In this document: piece by piece, positions 45,840 through 58,184 of the stretch
How the letters are laid out: the number at the start of each line of letters is the position of its first letter
How positions within the stretch are numbered: position 1 is the stretch's first letter
Translations under genes and position numbers: made by a program
Notes under the pieces: model-generated
Databases searched by the model: none
What the model saw: the letters and a program-made list of their open reading frames with translations, nothing else
Told to the model about the DNA's origin: nothing
From: Manis javanica
Taxonomy: Eukaryota; Chordata; Mammalia; Pholidota; Manidae
Direction of reading: 5' to 3'
Length of the DNA stretch: 64,000 nt
Assembly: GCF_040802235.1 (NCBI RefSeq)
Contig: NC_133167.1
Coordinates: forward strand, 16,112,501 to 16,176,500

Positions 45840-47440
45840 TTTGATTTGGAAGTTCAGGAATTTTTCTTAAAATGAGCTACAATCTTTTACAATCACACCT
45901 TGTTATGTTCCCAAAATGTTCTGTTAAATAGGATTTTTGTAATGTCATTCTCATTTTAAAGGCACTAAGGGAATTCGGTATTTTTAGGGAACACTTCAGA
46001 GAATCTTTTGGAAAACAAATAACCCTTTAGTTCCATGAACACTAAGCTCTTAATGTCACTGTTTGGTGAGTTAGGTGTTGCAATTGAAGAGCTGGTTTTC
46101 TTCAGTATACTGAATCTATTTCCAATGCATATTCCAAGGAGAGTGTGTATAAACCAAAGAACCTTTAAAAAAGTAAGTGTTCTGGGTAGAAGTAATAAGC
46201 TTTCCAAAGTCTGCCCTCTGAAATCATAAGGATAAAGAAGTCTTAAGTTTCCTCCTCCTCCCAGTTTTCCAGTTGCAAAATTTGAGTCATTCTTTCCTCT
46301 CAGAGGAATGTCCAAATCAAGCAAAATTTAAGACCAAATCTCTTCATCCTACCTAAATGGTCTTTCTGTAATCAATTTTCTGTCACTGCGGCAGATGGGC
46401 TGATGGTAGGCTGTGAGGCCGGGGTGATTTGGTTGCCTAAAATAACAGCATGGACCATTTTGAACTCAACTGATTGTTCTGTGTTCCACCTTAGTAACAC
46501 AAGAAAAACATAACTGAGCTGCAAGTGGTCTACTTGGTTGTACCATAGGCAGAGAAATAGAGGTACAGAACTTTAGAACAGAATGTTCCTTTAAAAAGAG
46601 AACTGAAAAGTATTTTATTCTACAAGTTAGCAACCAACTAAAGCTGTTATAGCCTCAGGCACTAACAGAGATAACCTCTCAGGAGCTACTGGGAAAAGAG
46701 GATGGAATATAGAATAAACCCTGCCACTGGGCTAAAAGTTAGGAGATGCTGCATTTTGAAGTATGGGCAGTCTTCACTCAGAAGCTGACTTCTAAATGTT
46801 CAGAACTCCAGATTTCACAGGTGGTGGTTCCATTCCCTAGACAGGCTACAAGCATTTATTTAATCCTTAATGTCCTTGAAAAGTAGCACAGATACTAGTT
46901 TTGCTCAGATCTGGGTCCTAAGATGGGTAGAGAAGGAGGAAATAAGGAAGGTAGATACAGAGAAAGAGTAGAAGGAAGCAGGGGAGAGAGATATATTGGT
47001 CTGAAGCAAATTTCTGAAATAATAAACATTTATATTTGACATTTCTCTACCTCACTTTCTGAGCTGCATTCCCAATCCTTCCCTACATTAACACTCAGGC
47101 CTACATCCCTCCCCGCCAAGGGCTAAAAACCTACCTTTATCTGCATAAACCAGAGGTTCACTGGGAATAGAGAAGAAGCTTTTATCAAACCAATGTTTCA
47201 TAGATAATAAGTATAAACTCCTGACAAAATTAAAAACTAACCATGAGACTCTGGAGAGTAACCAAAGCAGTAAGAAAATGGACAAGGGCTGAGGTAGTCT
47301 CTCTTCGAAGAGTCCTGAGTACTTGGATAGCTTTCTGCTTCGGCACCTAGTCAGACCTAGGAGAGGAGGCAAAAACTGAGATAGAAAATCAGCAGTCTAC
47401 TAGCTTGAAGAACAAGTAGACAGAGTTTGGGGTGACCGCG
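45840..47440. other. No gene recognised
   Basis: Unique sequence. A 119-codon minus-strand frame (45,965-46,324) has no recognisable domain and an unremarkable composition. Confidence 0.4.
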
Positions 47441-47441
47441 G

Positions 47442-47758
47442 TATAACTTCAGGGGGAAAACATGTTCTCAGCCCAGGGCAAATAACCTTTGAAGCCGAAA
47501 TCAGTCAAAGGGAGAAATAAAGTGGGAGAAACTCATTACTGCTTATAAGCAGTCATCTACTTCTGCTCACCTGTGTCTTTCATGATCCAGCTGCAAAAGG
47601 ACCCCAAAAATATCTCTCTGGTCCAGGTTCACATTTTCTCTCTGTCCCCTTTGTAATCACTTACTGACTCCACCCCCTTGGAAACACCTGTTGATATGGA
47701 GATGCACTAAGGCCAGATGAGAGATTCTGGAAATACTACAATTTTTTACCCAAACACA
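47442..47758 (-). mobile_element. Solo LTR, family 1, copy C
   Basis: About 317 bp, colinear with copies A and B-outer: 'GAAATCAGTCAAAGGGAGAA', 'GGAAACACCTGTTGATATGG' and 'GAGATGCACTAAGGCCAGAT'. It ends ...CAAACACA, which gives TGTG on its coding strand. No TSD is recognisable (CGCGG against GCTAG). The acceptor-like CAG seen in the other copies reads CGG here. Confidence 0.8.
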
Positions 47759-48039
47759 GCTAGACAGTGAAAGGGGAAATCCTAGGAAGGAGCAAGCCAG
47801 AGAGAGAGAGATCCCTGAATTTTATACATGCTGCCCAGATCTCTGGCTCATCACTGATTGTGTGGGTACAGGGAAGGTTACAAGGAACCCAGACAAGCTA
47901 GAAAAACTGCAATTTCAGCTCTAGCCTACCTCATAGTTTGGAGTTAAAGTCCAGCTAATGCTGCTAACACACACAAAAAATCAATCTTCTTCAAAGGAAC
48001 ATAACAGAATTCAGACCCTCTATAATATATCACTTATAA

Positions 48040-49300
48040 AACAAATCCAGAACACAAACTGAAATTACTAGTCATATCATGATATAGGAAAATGTGACCT
48101 ATACTGAAAAAAGGGCAATTATAGTGACTGATCCAAGGATGACTCAAATATTAGACTTAGTAGATAGGGATTTTTAAATAGTTTCTATAATTATGTTCAA
48201 TGATGGAAAGGAAAAAATGTATACTTTTTGAATTTATAATGAATGAAAAAATAGGTAATTTCAGTAGAGAAATAAGCTTTTAAATGAAACTCTAGTACTG
48301 AAAAGTATAACACTGAAACAAAATTTCGACTACATGGGTTTAACAGAAGACTGGAGACAACAGTATAAAGAGCCAGTGAACTAGAAGATAAATGAATAGG
48401 ACTAATCCAATCTGAAAAATAGAGGGGAAAATGTGATTTAAAAAGGGCCAATATCAAAAGGTCTAACATACATGTGATTGGAGTGCTGGAAAGAAAGGAG
48501 GGAGAAAATAGGGTAAAAAAAGCATTTGAAACTATAATGACCAAAAATTTCACAAATGTGGGAAAAGACATATATTTACAGATTCAAGAAGCCCAGTGAA
48601 CTCAAGCAGGAAAAACAAAAAACAAAAAAACACACTTAGGCATATCAGACAAACTGCTAAAACCAAGCTAAAGAAAAAATCTTGAATGCACTCAGAGAAA
48701 AATAGCACATTACATACAGGGACACAGTAACTTGAATTACTGTTAACTTCTGATCAGAAAAAATGAATGCCAAATACAGTGAAACATTTTTTAAGTGCAG
48801 AAAAATAAAAATATCTATTCAGAATCCATACCAAAAAATATCCTTCAAAAATAAAGGAAAATGACATTTTCAGATGTATGAATACTAAGATAATCCATTA
48901 CCATCAGATCAACACTACAAGAATATTAAAAGAAATTATCCAGACTGAAAAGAAATGATACCAAACTGAAACTTGAATCTTCACAAAGGAATTAATAGTA
49001 CCATAAGAAGTAAACATATGGGTAAAAAATTATATTTCCTTCTTAACTTACTTAAAGTCACATATGACTAAAGCAAAAATTATAACATCTTATTTATTAC
49101 AGTATTTATAACATGTAGCTGCAGTATCTATGACAACTATAGCATAAAGACTGGAGAGTAAAGGTAAATGGACAAAATCTGCAAGGCTCTTAACATTTTT
49201 TTTAGAAAATAGTACAATTTTATCTCCCAATATCTTGACTATGAAAAGCTAAGGATATATATAGTAATCCCTAGAACAGCCACACACACACACACTAAGT
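48040..49300 (+). repeat. HAL1/L1M ORF1-region fossil
   Basis: Diverged sequence tracks an L1-type ORF1 and its 3' spacer. It includes 'AGAGCCAGTGAACTAGAAGA', 'ATACATGTGATTGGAGTGCT', 'TTACAGATTCAAGAAGCCCA', 'CATTACATACAGGGACACAG' and 'AAAATATCCTTCAAAAATAA', matching the coiled-coil, RRM and C-terminal parts in order. All frames have stops. Whether it is HAL1 or an ordinary L1M is unresolved. Confidence 0.7.
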
Positions 49301-49790
49301 GCCACATGGTATCCATTCCTATTCAAAAAATAAAATGGAAGCATAAGTCCACAGAAAGAACCTCACAAAAATGTTCACACAGCTTTATTCACTATAACCA
49401 AGAATTGGAAATAGCAGCCCAGATATACATTAATAGAGCAGCAGCTAGGCAACCTGTGAATCAGACAATATATACAATATTACTCAACAACAAAAGGAAG
49501 GATATATGCGACATTGATGAATCCAAAAAACAGTACCTGAGTGAAGTTCTAAAATAAACTAAATTTAACTATAGTGGGAAAAAATTAAACATTAAAATAG
49601 GACAAGATTTGAAAAAGGGAATAAAGGAACTTTCTGAGAGATGGTAATGTTATCTATCTTAATAGGAGTTTGTATTACACAGCTATATGCAGCTGTCAAA
49701 ACTCATTGGTGGCATGCTTAAGATTTGCGCATTTCACTATATATAAATTTACCTCAACAACTAAATTGTACCATAAGCAAATACTGAACC
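49301..49790 (+). repeat. L1M ORF2 end / 3' UTR fossil
   Basis: 'CAGCTTTATTCACTATAACC', 'AAGAATTGGAAATAGCAGCC' and 'TTTACCTCAACAACTAAATT' match the ORF2 C-terminus and 3' UTR of old L1s. It begins directly after the ORF1-like part, so most of ORF2 is absent. Confidence 0.65.
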
Positions 49791-49954
49791 CTAGTTACTG
49801 ACATGTGTGTTGAAGTATGCAGTGGGAAGTACACTGATGTCTTCAACTTATTTTGAAATGCATCTGCCCTCTCCCCACACAAAAAGAGAGAGAGATGAAC
49901 TACGGATGTCTGGAAGGATGAATGGGATGGGTGGATATGTGATAAAGCAAAATG

Positions 49955-50415
49955 CTAACTCTAGAATATAGACTGTTCAGTTTGTGGTAAGATGCGTAAC
50001 AGCACATCCAAACCCCAGGAACCTGTAAACATGTTCATTGGCACAAGTAACTTTGCCAACGCGATTAAGAACCTTGAGATAGGAAGATTATCCTGGGTTA
50101 TTCAAGTGGGTCCAGTATAATCATGGAGTCCCTGAAGAGAGAGGCAGGAAGTCCAGAGGTCCAAAAGGTGGTATGACCACAGAAGCAGATGTCACAGAAA
50201 TGTGGCCACAAGCCAAATAATATGCACATCCCTTAGAAACTAGCCAAAGCAAAGGAACAGATCCTTACCTAGAACTTCCAGAAGGAGCACAACCCTGCCA
50301 GCACCTTGGTTGGGCCTTATAAGATTCATTTCAGACCTTCAACCACTAGAACTCTAGGATAATTCAATTGTTCTTTTAAGTTTGTGGTCACTTGGTACAG
50401 CAGCCATAAGAAACT
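49955..50415 (+). repeat. Old LTR-like repeat (MaLR-like)
   Basis: 'TTATCCTGGGTTATTCAAGT', 'AGGCAGGAAGTCCAGAGGTC' and 'ACAGCAGCCATAAGAAACTC' follow the family at 15,868 and 17,800. Confidence 0.55.
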
Positions 50416-51830
50416 CATACATATGACTGTCCATTGTACAATCCTTTCAAGTTCCCTCTGTATTTGGAAACATTCATGACAAAATGCTGACCTTACTAAA
50501 AAAAATATTTTTTTTTAACTCCCTTTGGCCAAGGGTAGGGATTAGGTAAAAGACAAACTAAACTATTTTTATACTATTATTTGATCGGCTAACAACCTCT
50601 CAACCCACCCAAAGTTATTTAAAAGTTTTAAGTAGAACCCCTCTTGTTACTGTTTATTGTTTTCCTCCCTCAGAAGAATCCAGGAATGGAAGGTGGGACG
50701 CAGGACAAGGTTAGGAATAGGCAGCGACTGTTTGAATGATTGCATCGATACTTTAAATATAGGCTGTTTTTAAGTTGAGTGCTTATGAATCAGGGACCCA
50801 GTGTGTTAGAGAAAACCAAGCTCTTGTTTGCCAGGATAATAATAGGTTTTGGTCCTTTTCTTTGAGATTTCAATCACCAAAATCTAGAATTTAGTCTTCA
50901 CTGCATCATTCTAAAACTGCAAACTGCCTTTGAAAAAGAACAGTAGAAATTCATAGCGAATAGAAAACAAAAACTAGACAAACCTTGAAGTTGATTTTAA
51001 AACTTATGGTTTCAAACGAGCAAACAAAAACTTTAAAATTTTAAACCAAGTTTATAGCCCAAGCCCTGGATAAAAAATAGAAATCAAAGTCATGCATGGA
51101 AGAACCCCTACATAGCCTCCACAGAGCTGTATTCTCAGAAAGGGAGAGATCTGATTTCTCAAAATCTGTTTTTCAAGCAAAATGAATAAAGTATCTCAAA
51201 TATTTTATCGTAAGTGCCAAACATGGCAGATGGCATTTGCATGGAGATTATATAATCACACTGAAAACCAACCATAAAGTTCTAAGAATATACACAGATT
51301 GAAAAAACCTCCACCTCATCTTCTCACTGATCAGAATGGCTCTCCTACAGGGAAGCCCACAGCCTTCAAAGGCCACAGAAGAAATGCAGTCAGGGGAGAA
51401 TTCCATTTCTCTGGTTCTAGACTTGAACTCAAATCAAGAGTTCAGTCAGCGCCAATGTTTTCCCATTAGCACAAACACCCAAAACCCAGGGGTTTGAAGC
51501 CAAAACAGCCACTGAATTCAAGGATCCACTTTGTAGAACCTTGTACATTACTTTATGAAAAACTCAATTTTTCAATTCAATATTTTTTTGAGCAGCAATT
51601 ACATCTTCAGCAATCACTTCACATTTTGGTTATTACTTGACTTTAGTAATGTTTCAGTATATGTTTTGCATAAATGAATTTATGAATGCATGAAGTTACA
51701 TTTTAACAAATAGTCTTGTTTTCTAATGGAACATCAGGGCAAATCTTTGTCCCTCAGTAAGACCACAAGCCCCTGCTTTCCTGACAAGGACCTGAGCTTC
51801 ATCCCACTGCACCTAGGAAAAATGGCACAC
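50416..51830. other. No gene recognised; contains donor of a templated insertion
   Basis: Unique sequence. The 33 bases at 50,768-50,800 recur exactly at 52,333-52,365. Confidence 0.5.
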
Positions 51831-51834
51831 TGAG

Positions 51835-52685
51835 CCACCTTTTATTTAATCAGCTTTATGAAACTATATTTCAGATAAAATAAAATTCACCAATTTCAAG
51901 AGTGTAATAAGGTGTTTTAATAAATGCTTACAATCATTGTAACCATGCTATAATTAATGATTAACAGAACTGCCATCATCCAAAAAGTTTTTTCCTGCTC
52001 CTTTGCAGTCAACTCCATTTCCCTACTCCCTGGCCCTAGGAAACCACTCTTATTATTACTTTACCTTTTTTAGAATTTCATATACATTGAATCATACAGT
52101 TAGGTGGTCTTTTGTGTCTGATGTGTCACTGATCATAATGCATTAGAGGTTTACCCATGTTACTGGGTATCATGACTAGTTCTTCATTTTTACTTTTGCA
52201 TAGTATTCCATTTTATGGATATACCAAACTGATGGGTATTTGTATTTAGGCTGTTTTCAGTTTTAAGAAGCATGAATAAAGCAGCTATATATATGCAAGC
52301 ACAAGTCTGATGGACATTCATTTTCTGTTCTCTTTTAAGTTGAGTGCTTATGAATCAGGGACCCACTGATTCATAAGCACTAAATTCTTAGGTGTGGAAT
52401 TATTGGGTCATGTGGTGAGTATATATTTCACTGTGCAACAAATTGCCAAACCTTTTTGCAAAAAGACTGTACTATTTTGCCTTCCCTCTAGCAGTGTGTA
52501 AGAATTTCAATTGCTCCACACCCTCATCAATACTCAATATGGTCAGGCTTTTTAGTTTTAGCCACTCTGGTGAGTATACAGTGCTGTCCTTCATTGTGCA
52601 AATTTATATTTCTCTAGTGGCTAATATCATCAAGCATCTTTTCACATGCTGGACAAATCAATCCTGTCAGTAGGTTTTGTGTGTT
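51835..52685 (-). repeat. Old L1M 3' fragment, antisense
   Basis: 'TAGAATTTCATATACATTGA', 'TGCATAGTATTCCATTTTAT', 'GTGGAATTATTGGGTCATGT' and 'TCTCTAGTGGCTAATATCAT' match antisense L1M. An extra ~44 bp at 52,337-52,381 interrupts the usual sequence. Confidence 0.85.
52343..52381. repeat. Perfect 16-bp inverted repeat (fold-back)
   Basis: AGTGCTTATGAATCAG (52,343-52,358) and CTGATTCATAAGCACT (52,366-52,381) are exact reverse complements around a 7-nt loop, GGACCCA. The left arm and loop are part of a 33-bp exact copy of 50,768-50,800. Confidence 0.95.
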
Positions 52686-52689
52686 ATAG

Positions 52690-54985
52690 TCCTGATAACA
52701 AAATCAGAAGGATCAAACATTTTCTTCTTGGATATAGCCACTTATAAATCCAGAGCTATGCAGATTCTGGAATGACTGTCTCAAGATAAAAACCACACCT
52801 AGAAAAAGTACATACGTTAAAAGAAACTACACTTCAAAAAAACCTTTCAAAACTAAAGTTGAATACTTAAAGACCAGATGACTTGTTTTGCCTTTTCTTC
52901 CATAAGGGAGAGAGGAAAAAATAAAGAGAAACTCTCATCTCACAAATGGAAAGATCTGGAAATGATACAGCAGTTCCTTCTCTAACAGACACCCCCACGT
53001 AGTATATCATCAGCTATCAGATGGCCATATGAGATCTGAAGACTTCAGAACACTAAATCTGCCTCTCAAAAGAACCAAATGTTAAACTACGCCACACATG
53101 TCGTTAGTCTCTTACAGCATTCAATTTTCTCCTCATCTTATTATTTTTAGGTGGGATTCAAAACACCCACCAGGGATATATTTTTTTGTGAGAAAGAACG
53201 TTGTTTTGGTAGAAAATGTGTTCAGCTCCTAATCATTTGTCAAGTTTTTTTCATATGAGATGTAACTTTCCTTCTACTTGAAGTACAGTAAATTACTCAT
53301 ATTCAGGACATCAAAAAATGTCACCTCTTTACTTAAGAAAAGAAAAAAATCAATCCACACAATTATCCTCTCCATCACTAACACTCCTGAAAAATGTCTT
53401 AGGGAACTTGTCTCTATAACCCTTCCAAATTCTCTACTGGAAACTGGCATAAACCCTGAGAGTCTCTCCTCCTAATTTTCCATCTTTGTTCCAACTGTAT
53501 ACTCAGACATCTGCTTACCAGTCTGTAAGTTGGAGACTCAAACTCAATAAATTGGATTTTTTTAAAACAGAAAATCTCTTCAGAAGTAATTTATATAATA
53601 ACCTAAATTTTTTATCGGAAAAGAAGAGCAAAAGAAAAAAAGACATGAGGCAACTCCTCTGTGTACAGCTGAGATCCATTAATTTGCATCACCCTTCTGT
53701 ACCCTTAATCTGTGCTTGGTCCAGTTAGAGATTAGAAATTTAGTTGGCCTGCCCAACTTTGACCCTGCAGGTATAGACAATGACCATAATGTCTTTCTTT
53801 CAGGGACACTGGATGGATCCATATCCTTTTACAAATCCTGCTTGATGATAATTACAACTGCATCAAACTAGATTTTAGTTTCCATCTTTAGGATAAGAAG
53901 AACATTCCATTTTCATAGATATTCAATACTTGACTTATTTCTTTGACAAGCATATTTTCTGATGTAAAATATGCCACTTTAAATCCAAATATAAATTTAA
54001 GTGTCTGAGATTTGGCCAAGAAACAGATTGGATATCAAATGAGAACATCTTTCACGCACTTATGTGTTAATTACTCCAACTACCATTGATCCCCCAAAGC
54101 CATTTTACTTGACATTCATCAATTAGTCCTTTTGTGGAAATCAAAGTTATCTTATCAGTTGCAAAACTCAGAAGAACTAATAAACACCATTATGGCTTTT
54201 CCCCTCCTCTATTTTCTTATGGAAATCCTTTGCCATAATCCATATCTTTATCCAACCCAAGATCTTTTAACTCCCAAATACTTGCTTCCACTGCCACCCC
54301 AAGAATACTCCAAGCCCGCAGCCCCCACACTATTCATGAGCTAACCTTACACCCTTCAGATGAAGAAAAACACAGTTCCATCCATTTCTGTAAGAGTACC
54401 CTCTTCTAACGAAAAGGCTTGGCCCACTTGAAGCCAGTTCACATGCAATGAGCAGCTGAGAGAATGAGGGAATCAGAAAACAGCATTCCTGCACTCATAG
54501 CAACATCTGAATAAGCAGAGGCAATGATTTTCCCTTTTTTTAAAACATTCACCATACATTGATTATTTAAACCATGTCATCAATGATGTTTTCCCAATAT
54601 TTTTTTAATAGGTCCAAAACACTGTTTTCCCTTTAACAGTAAATCCACCTGTGGGTATAAGGTGAGGACCAGAGAAACTCCCCTCTCCCCCATCTCCATG
54701 CACCAAGGCTCATGCCACACCAGAGAGGGGCAGATGCAGAACCCAGGAAGGACCACAGCTCAGGACAAAGGGTGGGCTGGTGCCTTAGAATTCTCCAGGC
54801 CACACGTGCCAGGAATGCCTTCTCCCCATCCCGCCACCACTGAAACAGGGCTGTGACCATGCCACTTCGGAACAGCTCCTACATCGAGTTGCCACCAACA
54901 AATACTGGCTGCCGGACCCACTGACTGAACTGTGGTAGGAAGTCAAGGAAGCCAAGGAGACAGTTTCTGTTAAGGCTTCAGGAAT
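52690..54985. other. No gene recognised
   Basis: AT-rich unique sequence with frames of up to 80 codons and no motif. No repeat family identified. Confidence 0.4.
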
Positions 54986-54989
54986 GCAG

Positions 54990-55390
54990 AGGAATCACAA
55001 GGTGCTTGGGTGCTTGAAATTGAAACAATGTAACAATGTATTCCCTCCGTCACCCCCCCTCAGTGGTAGGGAACAGCTTGTTGATCATAGTCCTGGAAGC
55101 CCATTAGTTTATAATACAGTATCCGGGTAACCTTTACAGGGATAGATTAAAATGTAACTAGCATCCTGAATACATCAATAGTGACCTAAAAGCTCCCACT
55201 GCAATGGCTCCTGGATTCTGACTCCCACCTAACTTGCAGTGAATGTGTAAAAGGCATGGCCCTGCTGCACACAGGGCTCAGCCTTTGAATAGAAATCCAC
55301 TGAGCCAGTGCCGGCACTAATAACGCTGCTTCTCACCAAATGTTTCGGCGTCCCGACTCCTTGTTCGTAGTTCCCGCGGTTCCTGCAACA
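54990..55390 (+). repeat. Candidate LTR
   Basis: 'AACAATGTATTCCCTCCGTC', 'GGTAGGGAACAGCTTGTTGA', 'CTCAGCCTTTGAATAGAAAT' and a CpG-bearing end 'TTCGGCGTCCCGACTCC' before TGCAACA suggest a retroviral LTR with its R/U5 end. Boundaries are approximate and the family is unknown. Confidence 0.4.
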
Positions 55391-55760
55391 GAACCAGCAC
55401 AGCCTTCCAGACCCTGGAGTCTCACAAAGCTCAGGCCTTCTCCTGCCGGGCCAGGCTTTGCTCACCATGGAGTCCAGAGGAGAAGATTTCTAGAGTTGTC
55501 TACCTCTACTCTCCCTGACTGCAAACTGTGACTATCAAGGAAAAATAATTTAAAGGCGAGAAAGAAAGACAGCTCAGAATATGGTTTCCACATTAAGACT
55601 GCTCTACTGAAGTCCTCAGCATTTACGGCTGCACCACACATGGGTCCTTCCCTCCACCTGGACTCCTCCTAAGTACATGTGGTTCCCATAAGCTTATAGA
55701 TGAAGTGAGAAAGCAGGAGTCAGGGAAAGTGTAATCTAGAGTCACTGATTCCTAGAGCAG
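55391..55760. other. No gene recognised
   Basis: Unique sequence following the candidate LTR. Confidence 0.35.
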
Positions 55761-55764
55761 AGTG

Positions 55765-55870
55765 ACCTAAAAGGTCCTCTAATCCAACTAGTTTGTTTTA
55801 CAGATGAAAACATTATGCCCAAGAGAAGGTAGGTATGGTTTACCCAAGATTATGATCTGATGGTCTAAAA
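55765..55870 (-). repeat. MIR-like fragment
   Basis: 'GGTCCTCTAATCCAACTAGT' and 'TTACAGATGAAAACATTATG' are antisense MIR/MIR3-like. Confidence 0.45.
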
Positions 55871-55924
55871 CTCATGTAATACACCTCATTTCTTTACCTT
55901 CCAAAATAATTAGCTCTAAGTCAC

Positions 55925-56170
55925 CAATCCAATAATAATAATATTAAGGTAACACCTGTTGTGTGCTGACTGTGGCTAGGCACTCTGCTGAGCGCCTTTC
56001 ATAGATTATTTCATTTAAACCTCGCAACAATCCTAGAGGTGCATAGTCTCATACTCTTATTATCCCCATGGTAGAGATGAAGAAACTGAAGCATGTTGAG
56101 AACGCTGGCTACAGGTCATACAGCCAGTGAACAGAAGAGCCAATGCCTTCAACCATATGCTGCATAGTCC
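55925..56170 (-). repeat. MIR SINE, near full length
   Basis: 'CTAGGCACTCTGCTGAGCGC', 'TTAAACCTCGCAACAATCCT', 'TATTATCCCCATGGTAGAGA' and 'CAGGTCATACAGCCAGTGAA' are in antisense MIR order. One of the best-preserved MIRs here. Confidence 0.85.
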
Positions 56171-56840
56171 CCAACAGTCAATACTCCTATTGTGACCCAG
56201 AGCACCTCCTGAATCATCGCTATATAAATTACTTTCAGGACCCTAGTAGATCACATGTTGTTACAGAGAACCAGTATAACCCATTTCTCAAAAATATCAG
56301 AGAGTGAATTATAATTGCCTGCCCATGAGTACAATCTGACTGGCTAAATGTTTTGGTCTTCTCTGTACTCTAAGCAAGCTGGACTGTCTACAGAAAGGCC
56401 AAGTCCACTTGACATAACCTTGAAAAAAACAAACCCTTGTTCATTAAGGACTTTTCAATATGTTCTAAATACATTTACACTGCCTACAAAATATGTCTCA
56501 CCCCATCACCTCTAGCAAGTATGAGTATCTAACTCTGCCTTTGAAAGCCTAACACCAACACATCCACCCCTCTGACAGCATCCCAGAATCTGGCCCAAGC
56601 ACCAGCAACCCCAGAGCCCGTGAGGATCAAGAGCAGACTTTCCACTCACTCACACATCAGTCCCACCCCATACACCTACAGGAAGAGGGCATGAAGACTT
56701 TCTCTTCAAGAAGTCTGCTCTGGGATACTCTGAAACATTAAGTTATGGCAGGGACATTTGAGATAAGCCCCCTCCCCCTATCAGCAATATTCCCCATCTG
56801 AGAGCACAGAACTCGCTGGGCAGAAAGACACTCTGACAGC
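56171..56840. other. No gene recognised
   Basis: Unique sequence without notable structure. Confidence 0.4.
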
Positions 56841-56844
56841 GAGG

Positions 56845-57080
56845 CAGTACAGGTGGTGGTTAAAGAGAATGAATGAGCTCTGTAGTCGGGCCTTAGTTTG
56901 AATCTTAGTTGCACATCTAAGCTCAGAGATCTTGAGCAAGTTGTAACCTCTCTGAGCCTCCATTTTCACCATGTATAAAAGGGAAAGAACAACGGCGGCT
57001 ACCTCATGGAGCCGAGGTGGAGATTAAACGAGATGATGCAGCGTCCAGCACAGCATGCAGATCACAGTAACACAACTCTT
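56845..57080 (+). repeat. MIR SINE, near full length
   Basis: 'GTTTGAATCTTAGTTGCACA', 'TTGTAACCTCTCTGAGCCTC' and 'AGATTAAACGAGATGATGCA' follow the complete sense MIR. Confidence 0.85.
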
Positions 57081-57084
57081 CATT

Positions 57085-57940
57085 TTTTATGTTGTTATTG
57101 TATTCACTCCACCCTTTTTCAGGAGAGAGATAATGTGTCCTCAACTTCATTCCAAGAAAGGAAAAGAAGGATGAGATGGAGGATCCGGGGGAAGAGGTAG
57201 GAGGAATAAGAAATTAGGTAGAAAATTCTAAGGATGGTGGACTCTAAAGCCAGGAAAATCTAAAGAATAACTCTAATTTGGGGCACAAAAAGAAAATCTA
57301 GCCAATCATGCCTCCTTTCCAGTACTTCTCAAGTACATATTTATAGCATATGTTTAGGTGTTTATGCTGTATATATAATTAGCCATTTTTCTTCAGCATA
57401 TCCAGTAATTATTTTATCAAATGCACATCTGTTTTAATTAGGCATGTACACACTTTACTATACAGTAAAATGTCAAACACACTGTAAAATAGCTCAGAGC
57501 ACATTAACACATAAAAACAAAAATTCATTTGACATATCACGAACAGCTGCAAGAAGCTCATAGACCCAACCAGCTGCTACTCGACAACTTCCAGCCAGCG
57601 GCTGTTCCGCGGGGTCCTTCTGAGACTGCTCCCATGCTGGAGCTGCAGTATTTGTTTTTAGTTCTTTTGCTTCAATTTGATTGTCAGGTGTGTTGTGTAG
57701 GGAAGTATGTGTGGCTTGGTAATGCCATACATGCCCACCTGTCTTCAGCCTGCTAAATTGGAGAATCTTAGTGCACCTGGTAATACCAAATACCTCAAAC
57801 CCAGAAGAGGCTTCAGCTTCCAACTAGTTGACTCCCTCACTGGTCAGACGGGAACACTGAGAACCAGAGGGAGGGGCTGAGTTGGTGAATGCACTGGGGT
57901 CATCCCCGGGTCCTTCAATGCCCAATCCAGTGCTCCTTCC
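57085..57940. other. No gene recognised
   Basis: Mixed AT-rich and GC-richer unique sequence. Opposed frames at 57,494-57,823 (-) and 57,529-57,756 (+) have no recognisable product. Confidence 0.4.
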
Positions 57941-57944
57941 CTCT

Positions 57945-58115
57945 GGTGGTTTCTAAACCTGACTGTGCATCAGAATCATCAGGGTGCTGGCATACATCCC
58001 AATTCTCAGACCCCACCCTAACCAAGAACTTTTTACAGGAGGTCTGAAGTACAGCCCAGGAATACATATTTTAACAAGGATTGCCAGTAATCCCAATGCT
58101 GTTTTTGTATGCAGA
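57945..58115 (+). repeat. MER5A-like hAT MITE
   Basis: 'GACTGTGCATCAGAATCATC', 'TCTCAGACCCCACCCTAACC' and 'TACATATTTTAACAAGGATT' match MER5A in order. Confidence 0.7.
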
Positions 58116-58184
58116 GTATATTTTTTAAAAAACTTAATAATAAAATGGCATACAACCCAAGGCTTGAGTGAATATTCCACAAAG

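Noticed and set aside
48197..48571. 124-codon minus-strand ORF
   Set aside because: It is the antisense of an L1-type ORF1 fossil, whose A-rich sense strand creates long open antisense frames.
52343..52381. Palindrome as the ends of an inserted MITE
   Set aside because: No target duplication flanks it, and its left arm is part of a longer exact match to a nearby unique site, which a MITE would not explain.
55300..55400. CpG cluster as a CpG-island promoter
   Set aside because: Only a handful of CpGs over about 100 bp, better explained as the R/U5 end of an LTR.
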